Source: an uncultured bacterium (GTDB taxonomy: Bacteria; Planctomycetota; Uabimicrobiia; Uabimicrobiales; JABWCH01). Taken from it: DNA of 64,000 nucleotides. Positions 17,790 through 26,800 of the stretch are shown here, piece by piece. The notes beneath the pieces are model-generated. The model was not told the DNA's origin. It worked only from the letters and a program-made list of their open reading frames with translations, and searched no databases. Location of the stretch: the NCBI GenBank assembly GCA_938003875.1, contig CALKWO010000414.1, positions 1-64,000 of the forward strand, in the 5' to 3' direction. Position numbers and translations under genes: made by a program. The first letter of the stretch is position 1. Each line of letters begins with the position of its first letter.

Positions 17790-19907
17790 GTGAAAAGATT
17801 TTTCTATTGCATTTTTTTCTGTATCATTTTTTTGCAGAGTTTGATAAGTCAGGAAAAAAGGGAAGAAATGCCGTTGATTCAGGTCATATCTCCTTTAGCC
17901 AAATCTTCCTTTCCTGCTTCCTTGCTTTGCCAGGTAAAAATAAGCTCGGAGTTGAAAAAAATCGATTTTTTTTTGAAAGGGTATCCTTCTGGTAAAGGAA
18001 AACTGCTGCAAGAAAAAGATATCTATTCTTATGAATGGAAGGACTTAAGCGACGGACTTTATACAATCATCATCGAAGCTACAGACACTCTGGGAAATAA
18101 AAATACAATAGAAATACCCGCACAGGTGGATAGCACAAATCCAATCCTGGAATGGAGCGAGCCAACAGGGGATTATCTTGCCAGTAAAAATGTTTCTTTG
18201 TATATCCATGTCCTGGATGATTCCCCTGTTACAGATGTATGCTACTCTGTGGTGGATCAAAAGGAAAAAAATTGTATCCCTTTCCAACAAGAAGAAAAAA
18301 TCTGGAAAGCAGAATTCGTTGTACCAGAAGAGGGGAAATATGTCCTGGTTGCCCAAGCCAGAGATTCTGCTGGAAATAGGGGAAAGAGCAAGCCCATAGA
18401 AATTGTGTATGATATAACGCCTCCCCTGGTGGAGTTTAGGTACCCTGAAAAAAAATATTTACCAGGAACATTTCCTTTAGAAATAAAAGCAAAGGATGCC
18501 CTATCGGGAATAAAACTTGTAGAACTTTGGATAGAAGAAAAGAAAGTACCGCTTTATCAAGAAGGGGATACATGGAAAGCTTCCATAACAATAGAAAAAA
18601 GTGGAACTTATCACCTTACTCCTTTTGTACTGGATAAAGCAGGGAATCAGGCCAAATGCGATTCGGTGAAGCTTCATATAGACAAAGATGCGCCCGAAGT
18701 TTCTCTCATTACGCCAGATCCTTGTATTGTCCTGGATACTATGAAAATCGCCATAGAATGCAAGGACAGTATTTCGTCTTTGGACGAGACGGTACTTCTT
18801 TTAGATAAGACTGTACTGGGGCATTGGAAAAATCCACAACAAAATACAGATATAACTCTGGATTTGCGTAGTTTCTCCGAAGGGATCTATTCTTTGGTAG
18901 CAGAGGCCAGGGATCAGGCTGGCAATACAGGCCAGAGCAGATCCGTTTCTCTTGTTATAGATCGCTCTGCTCCTCAATGGAATGCAAGGATAACCCCTGG
19001 CTTTTTACAAACAGGCATCGTAAAAATAGAACTGGATATCAAGGACACCCTATCTGGTTTGCCACAAAATCTTTCTCTTCGTGTATGGATGGAACTCGCT
19101 GGCAAAGCCTATCCTATATCCTGCCAATACAATAAAGGAAATACCTGGCAGGCGCAGTGCATGATAACCAGAGAACATCCTGAAGGGGATGCCATAGTCT
19201 ATGCAGAAGGTATCCAGGATAAAGCAGGGCATTTTCTGCCTAAAACGCGCTTAGGCTCTTTTGTTATTCGGGCTGCTGGCGGTTTATGGCCTCTTTCCCC
19301 CAGAGACAAAGCGCATCCTCTTCTGGCTGCCTTTTCTCAGGAAACTTCAGAAAAACTTTCTGGATTGTGGATCTCCGCTCGTGCTGAAAGTGAAATTTTT
19401 GCCATTGAAGATGGACAGATCGTAGAAATCCAGTCTTCCTTAAAAGAAAAATCAGGGTATATCCTTGTTCAAAGGCAAAGGGATGATCTTGTTTGGGGAT
19501 ACTATCATCTGATGTTGGGAATAAATCCGTCCACAGGTTTTTTTTGGACACCTGGAGACATCATCAAGGAAGGCCAGATACTAGGAAAAGCTGCCAAGGT
19601 GCAAGGGATTCCCGATTCTTTTCTCTACCTTGAACTTCTTGCCTGGAAAGAAGGCCAGTGGCAGATAGTCGCCATACCAGAAAATACTCTTTCCCCTGCA
19701 CCAGACACAGAACGAGTTTCCCCTCTTGCCCTCGTTCTAGCCAGAGAGGATGCTCAAGAAAACCAGAGGGCCTGGAATTTTTTTTTACCTCCAGAATACC
19801 AATCTCTGGAAATTCCTTCTAATTCCTATGCTGTCAGCGACTTTTTCATCCTTCTATACATAATTGCATCGGTAGGTGCAATCCTTGTTATGATATTCTG
19901 GGCATAA
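17790..19907 (+). CDS. exported Ig-like repeat protein with degenerate LytM (M23) domain and C-terminal membrane helix
   Basis: About 705 residues from GTG at 17790, chosen because AAGGAAAG lies six bases upstream and it begins a signal peptide (MKRFFYCIFFCIIFLQSL). Five Ig-like domains follow (roughly 25-500), each with phrases such as 'YTIIIEATDTLGNKNT', 'YVLVAQARDSAGNRGKS' and 'YSLVAEARDQAGNTGQS'. Residues 530-660 have the LytM beta-barrel pattern ('EIFAIEDGQIVEI', 'VWGYYHLM', 'IIKEGQILGKA', 'SFLYLELL'), but the zinc-site HxxxD and the HxH pair are not kept: SFLYLEL replaces the usual HLHFE. It therefore looks catalytically dead and may bind peptidoglycan or a partner enzyme. A membrane helix ends the protein. 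Confidence 0.75.
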   Translation: MKRFFYCIFFCIIFLQSLISQEKREEMPLIQVISPLAKSSFPASLLCQVKISSELKKIDFFLKGYPSGKGKLLQEKDIYSYEWKDLSDGLYTIIIEATDTLGNKNTIEIPAQVDSTNPILEWSEPTGDYLASKNVSLYIHVLDDSPVTDVCYSVVDQKEKNCIPFQQEEKIWKAEFVVPEEGKYVLVAQARDSAGNRGKSKPIEIVYDITPPLVEFRYPEKKYLPGTFPLEIKAKDALSGIKLVELWIEEKKVPLYQEGDTWKASITIEKSGTYHLTPFVLDKAGNQAKCDSVKLHIDKDAPEVSLITPDPCIVLDTMKIAIECKDSISSLDETVLLLDKTVLGHWKNPQQNTDITLDLRSFSEGIYSLVAEARDQAGNTGQSRSVSLVIDRSAPQWNARITPGFLQTGIVKIELDIKDTLSGLPQNLSLRVWMELAGKAYPISCQYNKGNTWQAQCMITREHPEGDAIVYAEGIQDKAGHFLPKTRLGSFVIRAAGGLWPLSPRDKAHPLLAAFSQETSEKLSGLWISARAESEIFAIEDGQIVEIQSSLKEKSGYILVQRQRDDLVWGYYHLMLGINPSTGFFWTPGDIIKEGQILGKAAKVQGIPDSFLYLELLAWKEGQWQIVAIPENTLSPAPDTERVSPLALVLAREDAQENQRAWNFFLPPEYQSLEIPSNSYAVSDFFILLYIIASVGAILVMIFWA

Positions 19908-19960
19908 ATGCCATCGCAATAGATTGTAGATTCTATCAGCTTTATTGAAAGGATAACAAT

Positions 19961-21598
19961 ATGAAATATATTATTTTACTTTTTCTTTTGGTTGGATTTA
20001 TACCAGTCCAAGATGCCAGTGCAGATCTTATCTTATGGTATAAATTTGACGAAACATCTGGGACTGTTGCCTCGGACTTTACAGGCTCCAGCAATGCCAG
20101 CCTGACATCTTTTAACTATAACTCTGATTCTAACTGGATGCCAGGCGCGGGGAAATTCGGTGGAGCATTGCGGTTCGATGGTATCAATGATGTGTTGGTC
20201 AACTCAAGCTTTGTACACCCTACTGCTGCTTTTACCTATGCTTTTTGGTTTAAGCCTGATGCCAATCTTCAGGCAGGCAGTGGACGCGATGATTTTCATT
20301 ATGGATCAAGCTATTCACGGCCTCATATAACGTTCGACAGAGAAGGCGATGGGAAAATTGGAATCTATACGACAATTAATGGCAATGTCAGTGATCTGGC
20401 TAAATCTACCAGCAATTCCTGGACAGCCAATACCTGGTATCATGTTGCCTTCAGTTTTGATGGTGCCCAGGTAAAAGTCTATGTAAATGGCAATTGTGAA
20501 GGTACGTTTGCTCAGTCTGGTGTTCATCAGGCTGGAACAGGCTTCCATATAGGAGCTTCTAGTGCTTCTGGGACTCAGGCTTTCGATGGCATGATAGACG
20601 ATTATGCTATCTGGAATGAAGCTCTTTCTCCCAGTGCTATAGGATCTATTGTTAGCTATGGGATCGGAAATCCAGTTCCTGAACCATTTTCTGGAGTGCT
20701 TGTTATGATTGGTTTATTTATAAGCATTTTTAGCGTTCATAAAAAATGGCAAGGAAAGCAGGGAATTATGATTCTTTTGATTGCACTTGCTATTTCTCCA
20801 GCACAAATATTCGCTGATCCTGTCCTTCAGAATCTGAAACTATGGCTCAGGGCAGATTCCCTGACTGGACTACAAAATGGTGCTGCTGTGACAACATGGA
20901 GCGATGGATCAGGGCTAGGACACGATGCCTATGCTTCAGGATCAAGCACCCCAACTTACTACAGCTCTGCTATCAATGGTAAGGCAACTTTACGTTTTGA
21001 TGGGGGGGATCAATTGTTTATCAGCGGGTCAAGTGATTACAATTTTACAGAAACAACCATATTTACTGTACACTCTCCGCAAAATCGAGCAGGGACAGTG
21101 ATTTCCATTGCCCAGGATGGGACTGGGTATGACCATGAATTCTTACTTTATGGCGATAATACCTATCATCATACATCAGGAGGCGTTTTTACGACAATAG
21201 GCCATCAGAGCGTTCCCTCTACAGTGTATTTTTCTACTTCTGTGATAGGCACTGCACCCAGTGATATACTCTTCAGAATCAACGGAATCACGAGTACCAC
21301 TAGTACTGTAGCCTATGGAGGAGGTGGTAGCAATATGCCATCTGTCAATAGAAATATCACTATCGGTTCAAGATGGCTAGATAATTATGGCGAGGCTTTT
21401 CTGGGGGATATTGCAGAGATTCTTGTATATTCTGGAAAGCTTAGCCAGCAAGACATACAAACGGTAGAATACTATCTATCCAGCAAATATAGCATCGGCA
21501 ATATTTCCAATCCTGTTCCTGAGCCAGGATGTGTCTTTCTGGTCATCGCGGGAATGATGGTTGCATTCAAAATACGATATTGCAGTCCAAAAAAATAG
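19961..21598 (+). CDS. double LamG protein with two PEP-CTERM tails and an internal signal peptide
   Basis: A 545-residue open frame that reads as two complete surface proteins in series. Half one: signal peptide (1-22), a concanavalin/LamG-like domain (about 24-235; 'FAFWFKPD'-type strand, 'VKVYVNGNCEG', 'GMIDDYAIWNEALS'), then a PEP-CTERM tail 'NPVPEP' (237-242) plus hydrophobic helix and basic 'HKKWQGKQG'. Half two begins at M270 (nt 20768) with a second signal peptide ('MILLIALAISPAQIFADP'), a second LamG-like domain ('LWLRADSLTG', 'IAEILVYSGKLS') and a second 'NPVPEP' tail with basic end. A possible ribosome site (AGGG) precedes M270. There is no stop between the halves. PEP-CTERM tails are normally processed by an exosortase at the very C terminus. 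Confidence 0.8.
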   Translation: MKYIILLFLLVGFIPVQDASADLILWYKFDETSGTVASDFTGSSNASLTSFNYNSDSNWMPGAGKFGGALRFDGINDVLVNSSFVHPTAAFTYAFWFKPDANLQAGSGRDDFHYGSSYSRPHITFDREGDGKIGIYTTINGNVSDLAKSTSNSWTANTWYHVAFSFDGAQVKVYVNGNCEGTFAQSGVHQAGTGFHIGASSASGTQAFDGMIDDYAIWNEALSPSAIGSIVSYGIGNPVPEPFSGVLVMIGLFISIFSVHKKWQGKQGIMILLIALAISPAQIFADPVLQNLKLWLRADSLTGLQNGAAVTTWSDGSGLGHDAYASGSSTPTYYSSAINGKATLRFDGGDQLFISGSSDYNFTETTIFTVHSPQNRAGTVISIAQDGTGYDHEFLLYGDNTYHHTSGGVFTTIGHQSVPSTVYFSTSVIGTAPSDILFRINGITSTTSTVAYGGGGSNMPSVNRNITIGSRWLDNYGEAFLGDIAEILVYSGKLSQQDIQTVEYYLSSKYSIGNISNPVPEPGCVFLVIAGMMVAFKIRYCSPKK

Positions 21599-21604
21599 CC
21601 TTCT

Positions 21605-22351
21605 ATGATAAAGGTTTTCAAACAATTTATAGACAATTTTCAAATTCATAGCAAAAGTTATGTTTCAGTCGTTGGGAGCGGAGGAAAGTCAACGCTAATA
21701 AAACAGATGGCTATGGAAGCATCCTCTTGTGATTGGCCTTCGGTAATCACCACAACGACCCATATTCATATTCCCTTTTCAGGACAAGGGGAATCGCTCC
21801 TTGTCCTGGAAAAAAAAGCCAAAGTAGAAGAAATTTTACCCCATTTGCAGAACAACCTTCTGGTTTTGGTATCCAGAAGGGTTTCTGATTTTAAGGCAAA
21901 AGGATTTGAGCCAGAATATCTGGAAGATTTAAAAGAGCATTTTTTGCTTCTTGTAGAAGCGGATGGATCGAAAAACAAGCCTTTCAAGATTCCAGCTTCC
22001 TTTGAGCCTGTTGTTCCTAAAGAATCCACTCATATCATCCTGGTATGCTCTCTAGGGGCTATAGGAAAGCCTTTGGAAGAAGAATATGTACATCGAATAC
22101 ACCTTTTAGAAAATTCACAGAAAGATCGCACAATCACTCCCTCTCTCGTAGCCGATGCTCTCTCCAAGCCTTCCCATTATCTGGAAAAATTTCCTCCATC
22201 CTCTTGTGTCTTTGTTTACCTTTCAGGATGTACAGATCCCTTAAAATATAGCTTTGCCCAACAAATTGCCCACCATCTAGCGCAAAAAAAATTTTTATAT
22301 CCTGTTTTTGCTGGAAATATAGGCGAAAAAACATGGATAGAAAAAATCTAG
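21605..22351 (+). CDS. yqeC: YqeC-like selenium-dependent hydroxylase accessory protein
   Basis: A 248-residue protein with a P-loop-like start 'SVVGSGGKSTLIKQM', then 'ITTTTHIHIP', 'LLVEADGSKNKPFKIPASFEPVVP' and 'THIILVCSLGAIGKPLEE', all characteristic of the YqeC family linked to selenium-dependent molybdenum hydroxylases. Its usual companions (YqeB, a molybdenum hydroxylase, MocA) are not in the window. It starts six bases after the PEP-CTERM gene and is likely cotranscribed, although the two have no obvious link. The precise biochemical role of the family is not established. Confidence 0.8.
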   Translation: MIKVFKQFIDNFQIHSKSYVSVVGSGGKSTLIKQMAMEASSCDWPSVITTTTHIHIPFSGQGESLLVLEKKAKVEEILPHLQNNLLVLVSRRVSDFKAKGFEPEYLEDLKEHFLLLVEADGSKNKPFKIPASFEPVVPKESTHIILVCSLGAIGKPLEEEYVHRIHLLENSQKDRTITPSLVADALSKPSHYLEKFPPSSCVFVYLSGCTDPLKYSFAQQIAHHLAQKKFLYPVFAGNIGEKTWIEKI

Positions 22352-22354
22352 CAA

Positions 22355-23134
22355 TCAAAGCTCTTTTCTTTGAAAAATCAGAATACTGCCGTAAAGCACA
22401 AAAGATGTATAGATCAGAAAATAAAGAATGCCATAGAAAAAAATTTCTTCCGAGATTTCTCGTCTAGTGATGGCTTTCCATTCTTCATGAACCGCTGCCA
22501 TTTTGATATTAAAATACATAAAATTGGGCAAAAGATAATACATTGTCTCTAAAAAATATTTTCCCATACCCTGGAAACTTTCAGCCCAATATTGGATTTC
22601 ATAGCTAGTGCGCCCTGCAATGAAGATAAGTATTGTAGCCAGAGTGCTTCCCATCGGAGAGAGTATCGTGGAGAAGAAAAGGGCTATTGCCACCAGCAGA
22701 AGGCATCCCAAGAGGAGAAACAGGCAGGCGCATAGCATCATCCAGGATGGATTGCGTCCATTGGCATATAAAAATATTCCCAACAGAAGTGCCATAAAAC
22801 AAAAGCAGGCTGTGAGCGTAGCAGCAATCCCCAAATATTTCCCCAATAAATATTCCGCCCTGGATACAGGATGGCTAAGTATTGTAAATAGACTCCGTTT
22901 TTGGATTTCCTTATAAAATAAGCCTGATGTCATAAAGATCGCCAGAATCATTCCAAAAAAATCCATAGCTCCCAGGGAAATATCGCTGATCACTTTGATT
23001 CTATCGCCCAGGACGACCTCGGCTATTGCCTGAGATGCAAGGATGACGAACACGGAGAGGAAAAAAATCAAGCGCAAGATACGATCTCTCATGGTTTCCC
23101 AAAAGCTATTCTTTGCAATGACAAGAATCTTCAT
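22355..23134 (-). CDS. ABC-2 type transporter permease
   Basis: A 259-residue membrane protein with six hydrophobic segments and the NosY/ABC-2 pattern: '[21 protein letters not shown]' at the N terminus, 'GLFYKEIQKRSLFTILSHPVSRAEYLLGKYLG' as the coupling region, and a C-terminal pair of helices. Its first 29 bases overlap the end of the ATPase gene, so the two subunits are cotranslated. The substrate is unknown. It converges with yqeC, with only three bases between them, leaving no room for a separate terminator. Confidence 0.87.
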   Translation of the reverse strand: MKILVIAKNSFWETMRDRILRLIFFLSVFVILASQAIAEVVLGDRIKVISDISLGAMDFFGMILAIFMTSGLFYKEIQKRSLFTILSHPVSRAEYLLGKYLGIAATLTACFCFMALLLGIFLYANGRNPSWMMLCACLFLLLGCLLLVAIALFFSTILSPMGSTLATILIFIAGRTSYEIQYWAESFQGMGKYFLETMYYLLPNFMYFNIKMAAVHEEWKAITRREISEEIFFYGILYFLIYTSFVLYGSILIFQRKEL

Positions 23135-24050
23135 CCTGCTTTTCCTTCATCAAACGAAAATAGCATTCTTCTAAAGTTTCATACTCTGGTATCCAGGCAA
23201 GAGGAAATATTTTTTTTTCCTGCAAGAAGGATTTCATTTTTTCTATCTTATCCTGCTCTTGAAGGATAATGGCAATTTTTTCTTCTTTTGGCTCTATTGC
23301 CAGAGGAAAAGGGAATTCGATACCTGCTATCTGCTCTTTGTGGAGAGAGATATGGACGAAGATAGGTTGTTGTTTCAGAAAGTCCCTGGTCTTACCCATG
23401 GCAATGGCCTTTCCCTGGTATAAAAAGGCTACTTCTTCGCATAGATGTTCTACATCGGAGAGAATATGAGATGTGAAAAAAATAGTCTTGCCTCTTTCTT
23501 TCCAGGAGAGCATTTTGTCTCGCAGCATGCGTCTCCCCTCAGGATCCAGGCCAGACATAGGCTCATCCAGGATTAAAATATCAGGATCATAGGCAAAGGC
23601 ATGGGCAATGGCCAGCCTTTGCTTCATGCCTTTGGAAAAAGTAAAAACAGGGCGATTGCCATTTCCTTCCAGCCCGACTTCCTGTATTGCACTTTGGGAA
23701 AGATTCTTGCTTTCCTTAGAGGGAATACCGTGCAAACGGCAGCAAGATTCGAGGGATTCGAGGGCAGTAAGATAGTCATAGAAGCCAGGTTCTTCTGGCA
23801 AAAAGCCAACACTCTTTCGGGATGCAGGCACTTCTGTGGAAATCCCATATATCCTGGCCCAACCTTTTGTAGGGCGGCATAAATCCATCAGTATCTTGAT
23901 TGTCGTTGTTTTGCCTGCTCCGTTGTGCCCTAAAAAGCCAAAAACTTTTCCACAGGGAATTTGTAAGGTCAAATTCTGTAATGCCTTCTTTTTCTGCCCT
24001 CTTTCCAGAGTATACTCCATAGTGAGATTTTGTGTTTCTATCGCTAACAT
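23106..24050 (-). CDS. ABC transporter ATP-binding protein (CcmA/NosF type)
   Basis: A 314-residue ATPase: Walker A 'GHNGAGKTT', '[19 protein letters not shown]', signature '[14 protein letters not shown]', Walker B '[16 protein letters not shown]' and switch '[11 protein letters not shown]'. The C-terminal 85 residues form a separate domain common in exporters of this class. It pairs with the overlapping permease to form an ABC-2 exporter. No distinctive ribosome site is seen before the ATG at 24050. Upstream lies a repeat-rich gap. Confidence 0.9.
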   Translation of the reverse strand: MLAIETQNLTMEYTLERGQKKKALQNLTLQIPCGKVFGFLGHNGAGKTTTIKILMDLCRPTKGWARIYGISTEVPASRKSVGFLPEEPGFYDYLTALESLESCCRLHGIPSKESKNLSQSAIQEVGLEGNGNRPVFTFSKGMKQRLAIAHAFAYDPDILILDEPMSGLDPEGRRMLRDKMLSWKERGKTIFFTSHILSDVEHLCEEVAFLYQGKAIAMGKTRDFLKQQPIFVHISLHKEQIAGIEFPFPLAIEPKEEKIAIILQEQDKIEKMKSFLQEKKIFPLAWIPEYETLEECYFRLMKEKQDEDSCHCKE

Positions 24051-24157
24051 AATTGTATTTAATGCTTTTTCGTTACTTTTATCTTTTTACGTGTTACGGC
24101 ACTGTGTCTGTGTCTCTGTCTCTGTGGTTAAATTTCTACGTTTCCCTTAGTCACTTA

Positions 24158-24270
24158 CAAGTGAAATCTTGTGAAAAAGTGTAAAAATTTTTCACCGCAG
24201 AGACGCGGAGAACGCAGAGTAGAATAAAAAATATAAAAAGTTTTCTCTGCGACCTCTGCGCCTCTGCGGT
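24158..24270. repeat. 60-bp repeat plus palindrome of 'cgcagagacgcgg' type
   Basis: 24158-24217 matches 29357-29416 over 60 bases with few differences (caagtgaaatct, then aagtgtaaa and ccgcagagacgcggagaacg). From 24194 (accgcagag) to 24270 (ctctgcggt) it forms a long imperfect palindrome, with an AT-rich loop. This wording occurs as intergenic repeats in many unrelated genomes. It lies in the 260-base gap between the exporter and the DUF3352-like gene and may act as a bidirectional terminator. Confidence 0.75.
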
Positions 24271-24310
24271 AAATTTTTTTCTTTTTGATTACGGTTTATC
24301 CGTGTTATAT

Positions 24311-26017
24311 TTACTTAGGACCCTGGCTCATTTGCAGCATAATTTCATCAAAAATCTGGCCTAAAAAATCGCCATCTGATTTTATCACCAAAAAGCCATA
24401 CATCCCTTTTTCTACGATTTCGCCAGTCCATACCAATTCCTGAAAATGCTTTGTATAATTGCTTATTAAAGCAGATTGCATCTTGATATGAGGAGGCAGT
24501 ATATTCAAAATCTGCTCAACCAGCTCTCCTAATTTTACATATCCTGTTGTGGGAAAACCTTTTTTGAAGCCATCTAGGACTTTCTGATTTTTTATATTTT
24601 CTAAAAGCCCGCCTTTTCCCTGGTTTAATTTTTCTACCAATTCTTTGCGGCTGGCTATAAGAAGATAATCACCCACTATGCAAATTACAGGTTCCATAGA
24701 AATTTCAGGTTGCAATTTCTGGACGGAAAATCTGATTCCCTTTGTATCAAAAGGTGCAAGGGGAAGATCAGGGTATTTTTTCTGCAAGGCTTGCAAGGTA
24801 TCCTGCAAAAGATTAGCCATTTTAGATGCGTTGTTGAGCCTGGCAGCAAGAAGCAAATCGAATTGCATTTTTTCTTGCGTTGGAAGATTATAGAGTACCA
24901 GAGCGTTGGTTCCCTGTATATTCTGAAGAATATCTTTTTCGACAGATATGTTCAAGCCTAGTTCTTTGCTTATCGGCCCTTCCAGCTTGCTGAAAAATTC
25001 GTCCACGCTTCTTCCCAATTGCTCCCCTAAAGGAGAAACAGATAGCAGCATATCCAGAGTCGGCTTTGCGATTTCCCATGATTTCTGCATGTCTGTGGCA
25101 TTCACAGCACAAACTAGAGGATGAGAGGGCAATTGTTGCAAGAGGTCTTCTGCTGTACCTTTTCCCTGATATGCTTTCCATAACTCAGAATCTTTCTGAA
25201 ATCCCATATAAGAATGCATCTGGAATTCACTTCCTGCCAGCTTCAAGGAAAAAGCCAGAGAAGTAAAGTCTTCAGCAATCTTCTCCAAATTTTTCATCAT
25301 CTGGGATTGTTCAGGCTGGAATCTTTTGGTTTGCTCGCTGGAAAACTTTATAACAGAGGGATAATCCATGTAAAAGAAAATATCTCCCTGGTCTTTTATC
25401 CCCGATATGGCCTCCTGAAATACAAGATTTTGAGAAAGCTTATTCTCTGAATTCAGGACATCTTTCTCGAATTCCTGTGCCAGATTTCTTCTTATAAGTG
25501 GATTGCTGCTGGCGTAGAGAACAAAATAACCATCTTTGAAAAAATAAATAGAATCAGGAGAAGGCCCAAATTGTCCCTGTACTGAAAAACAAGAAATATT
25601 ACCGACCTGTGTGGTGTTTATTTTTCGTCCAGCAAAGGCTGTCTCTTGTAAAAAAGACGAAAATGCCTTATCGTCCTGCACTCCGCAGAAAAAAATCATG
25701 GTTTGTTTTTCTATACTACCTATGCCCATTCCCAGAGGCAAAGAAAAATCAAAGCCCTTGTCACGGTAAAATTGGGGATCTGTAAAATCAAAAGGCAAAA
25801 CTTGGCCCGCTGATTGGAAGAATTCTGAATATTTCTGGAAATCGACTTTTTTAACGGATTCCAGAGGTGCATTGGCAGTAAGAAGCATAATGGTATTCGA
25901 AGGCAAAAACTCCAGATACCCTTTAGACTCAGCAGCTTTTTCTTTTGGAGAAAGCATGGTAAAGGCAAGCACACCTGCAATCACAACTATCAAAACCAAA
26001 GGCAATACTTTACTCAT
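24311..26017 (-). CDS. DUF3352-like membrane-anchored protein
   Basis: About 568 residues. The ATG at 26017 has AAGGA at good spacing and starts a membrane anchor (MSKVLPLVLIVVIAGVLAFTML). The remainder is soluble and periplasmic by prediction, with a pattern seen in DUF3352 proteins: an early 'YLEFLPSNTIMLLTANAPLESV' segment, repeated 'G.VQDDKAFSSFLQE' type modules, 'SIYFFKDGYFVLYASS' and 'LVCAVNATDM', and a later paired half with 'VCIVGDYLLIASRKELVEKL'. Function of the family is unknown. It stands alone between repeat-containing gaps. Confidence 0.65.
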   Translation of the reverse strand: MSKVLPLVLIVVIAGVLAFTMLSPKEKAAESKGYLEFLPSNTIMLLTANAPLESVKKVDFQKYSEFFQSAGQVLPFDFTDPQFYRDKGFDFSLPLGMGIGSIEKQTMIFFCGVQDDKAFSSFLQETAFAGRKINTTQVGNISCFSVQGQFGPSPDSIYFFKDGYFVLYASSNPLIRRNLAQEFEKDVLNSENKLSQNLVFQEAISGIKDQGDIFFYMDYPSVIKFSSEQTKRFQPEQSQMMKNLEKIAEDFTSLAFSLKLAGSEFQMHSYMGFQKDSELWKAYQGKGTAEDLLQQLPSHPLVCAVNATDMQKSWEIAKPTLDMLLSVSPLGEQLGRSVDEFFSKLEGPISKELGLNISVEKDILQNIQGTNALVLYNLPTQEKMQFDLLLAARLNNASKMANLLQDTLQALQKKYPDLPLAPFDTKGIRFSVQKLQPEISMEPVICIVGDYLLIASRKELVEKLNQGKGGLLENIKNQKVLDGFKKGFPTTGYVKLGELVEQILNILPPHIKMQSALISNYTKHFQELVWTGEIVEKGMYGFLVIKSDGDFLGQIFDEIMLQMSQGPK

Positions 26018-26091
26018 AATTAAATCCTTTTTTGATGTAAGAATTCCTATTCTAATATTTTCTACCTTCACAGGCTTATTTATAAGTTTTT

Positions 26092-26152
26092 TTATACAAA
26101 AAACACAAAATAGACGAACATTTTTTTTCGTGCTTTTCGTGTTTTTCGTGGA
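26092..26152. repeat. 'cgtgttttcgtgg' type intergenic repeat
   Basis: The right arm (26129-26151) consists of tandem cgtgcttttcgtgttttt words; the left arm is a weak complement (aaaaacacaaaatagacgaac). It belongs to the same class of wordy intergenic hairpins as 35063-35129 and 54783-54894. The 219-base gap holding it shows nothing else. Confidence 0.5.
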
Positions 26153-26236
26153 CCATTCTTTACACTCTTCTCTTCGTGTTCTTCATAATGAAATCGTCTC
26201 GATCCTTTACCAAAGATTCTGCTAGAGCTAGAATAA

Positions 26237-26800
26237 TTAAGGAGATACGATGTGTACTACTATATTGTTTTCAAAATAAACCAGAGTCTGTCTAGCCTGG
26301 TCTTCATAATAAACCCACACATCTTCTTTTTCATAATTCGAAGGAAAGACAGGATATCCTCTTGACCACAGTACCATTTGCTTAGACATTCCTCTTTGTA
26401 CATTTCCAAAAGATATGGCTGTTTTCCATGGTTCTTCTATGGATTCGATGGTTTCTTGGAGATTCTCTTGGCTCAGATATCTGGGCATTTCCTTCTCCCA
26501 TTCGCTCTTTGCATCTCTGCGCCAGTGCAGCATAAATTCATTGCTCTGGTTGTCTACAAAACGAATCGTGTCTGAATTGCTCTGGACGAGACGGACACTG
26601 GTTCCCCAAGAGAGTATTTTTCCATAGGCATAGTTTTGCCAATAGATATTTTTACCCTCAAAAACCCTCAGATTCGTTGTCAGCCACATCTCCTGGCCGA
26701 GCATTTTTTGTATTTCTGGCCTTTTGGGTGCATTCTCACAGGAAAGGATTATAAAAAAGATAGCAATTGCGAATATTTTTTGTATCGTAGTCATATTCAT
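26237..26800 (-). CDS. lipoprotein, SmpA/BamE-like C-terminal part
   Basis: A 187-residue protein with a lipoprotein signal ('IFAIAIFFIILSCEN'; cysteine at about 20). The middle is strand-rich ('KILSWGTSVRLVQ', 'IRFVDNQSNEFMLHW'). The end, 'FGNVQRGMSKQMVLWSRGYP' followed by 'WVYYEDQARQTLVYFENNIV', resembles the helix-strand pattern of SmpA/OmlA (BamE) folds, where a helix with GM is followed by a hairpin. This is inference from pattern. Its ATG overlaps the stop codon of the preceding gene (TAATG), so translation is coupled. Confidence 0.65.
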   Translation of the reverse strand: MNMTTIQKIFAIAIFFIILSCENAPKRPEIQKMLGQEMWLTTNLRVFEGKNIYWQNYAYGKILSWGTSVRLVQSNSDTIRFVDNQSNEFMLHWRRDAKSEWEKEMPRYLSQENLQETIESIEEPWKTAISFGNVQRGMSKQMVLWSRGYPVFPSNYEKEDVWVYYEDQARQTLVYFENNIVVHIVSP

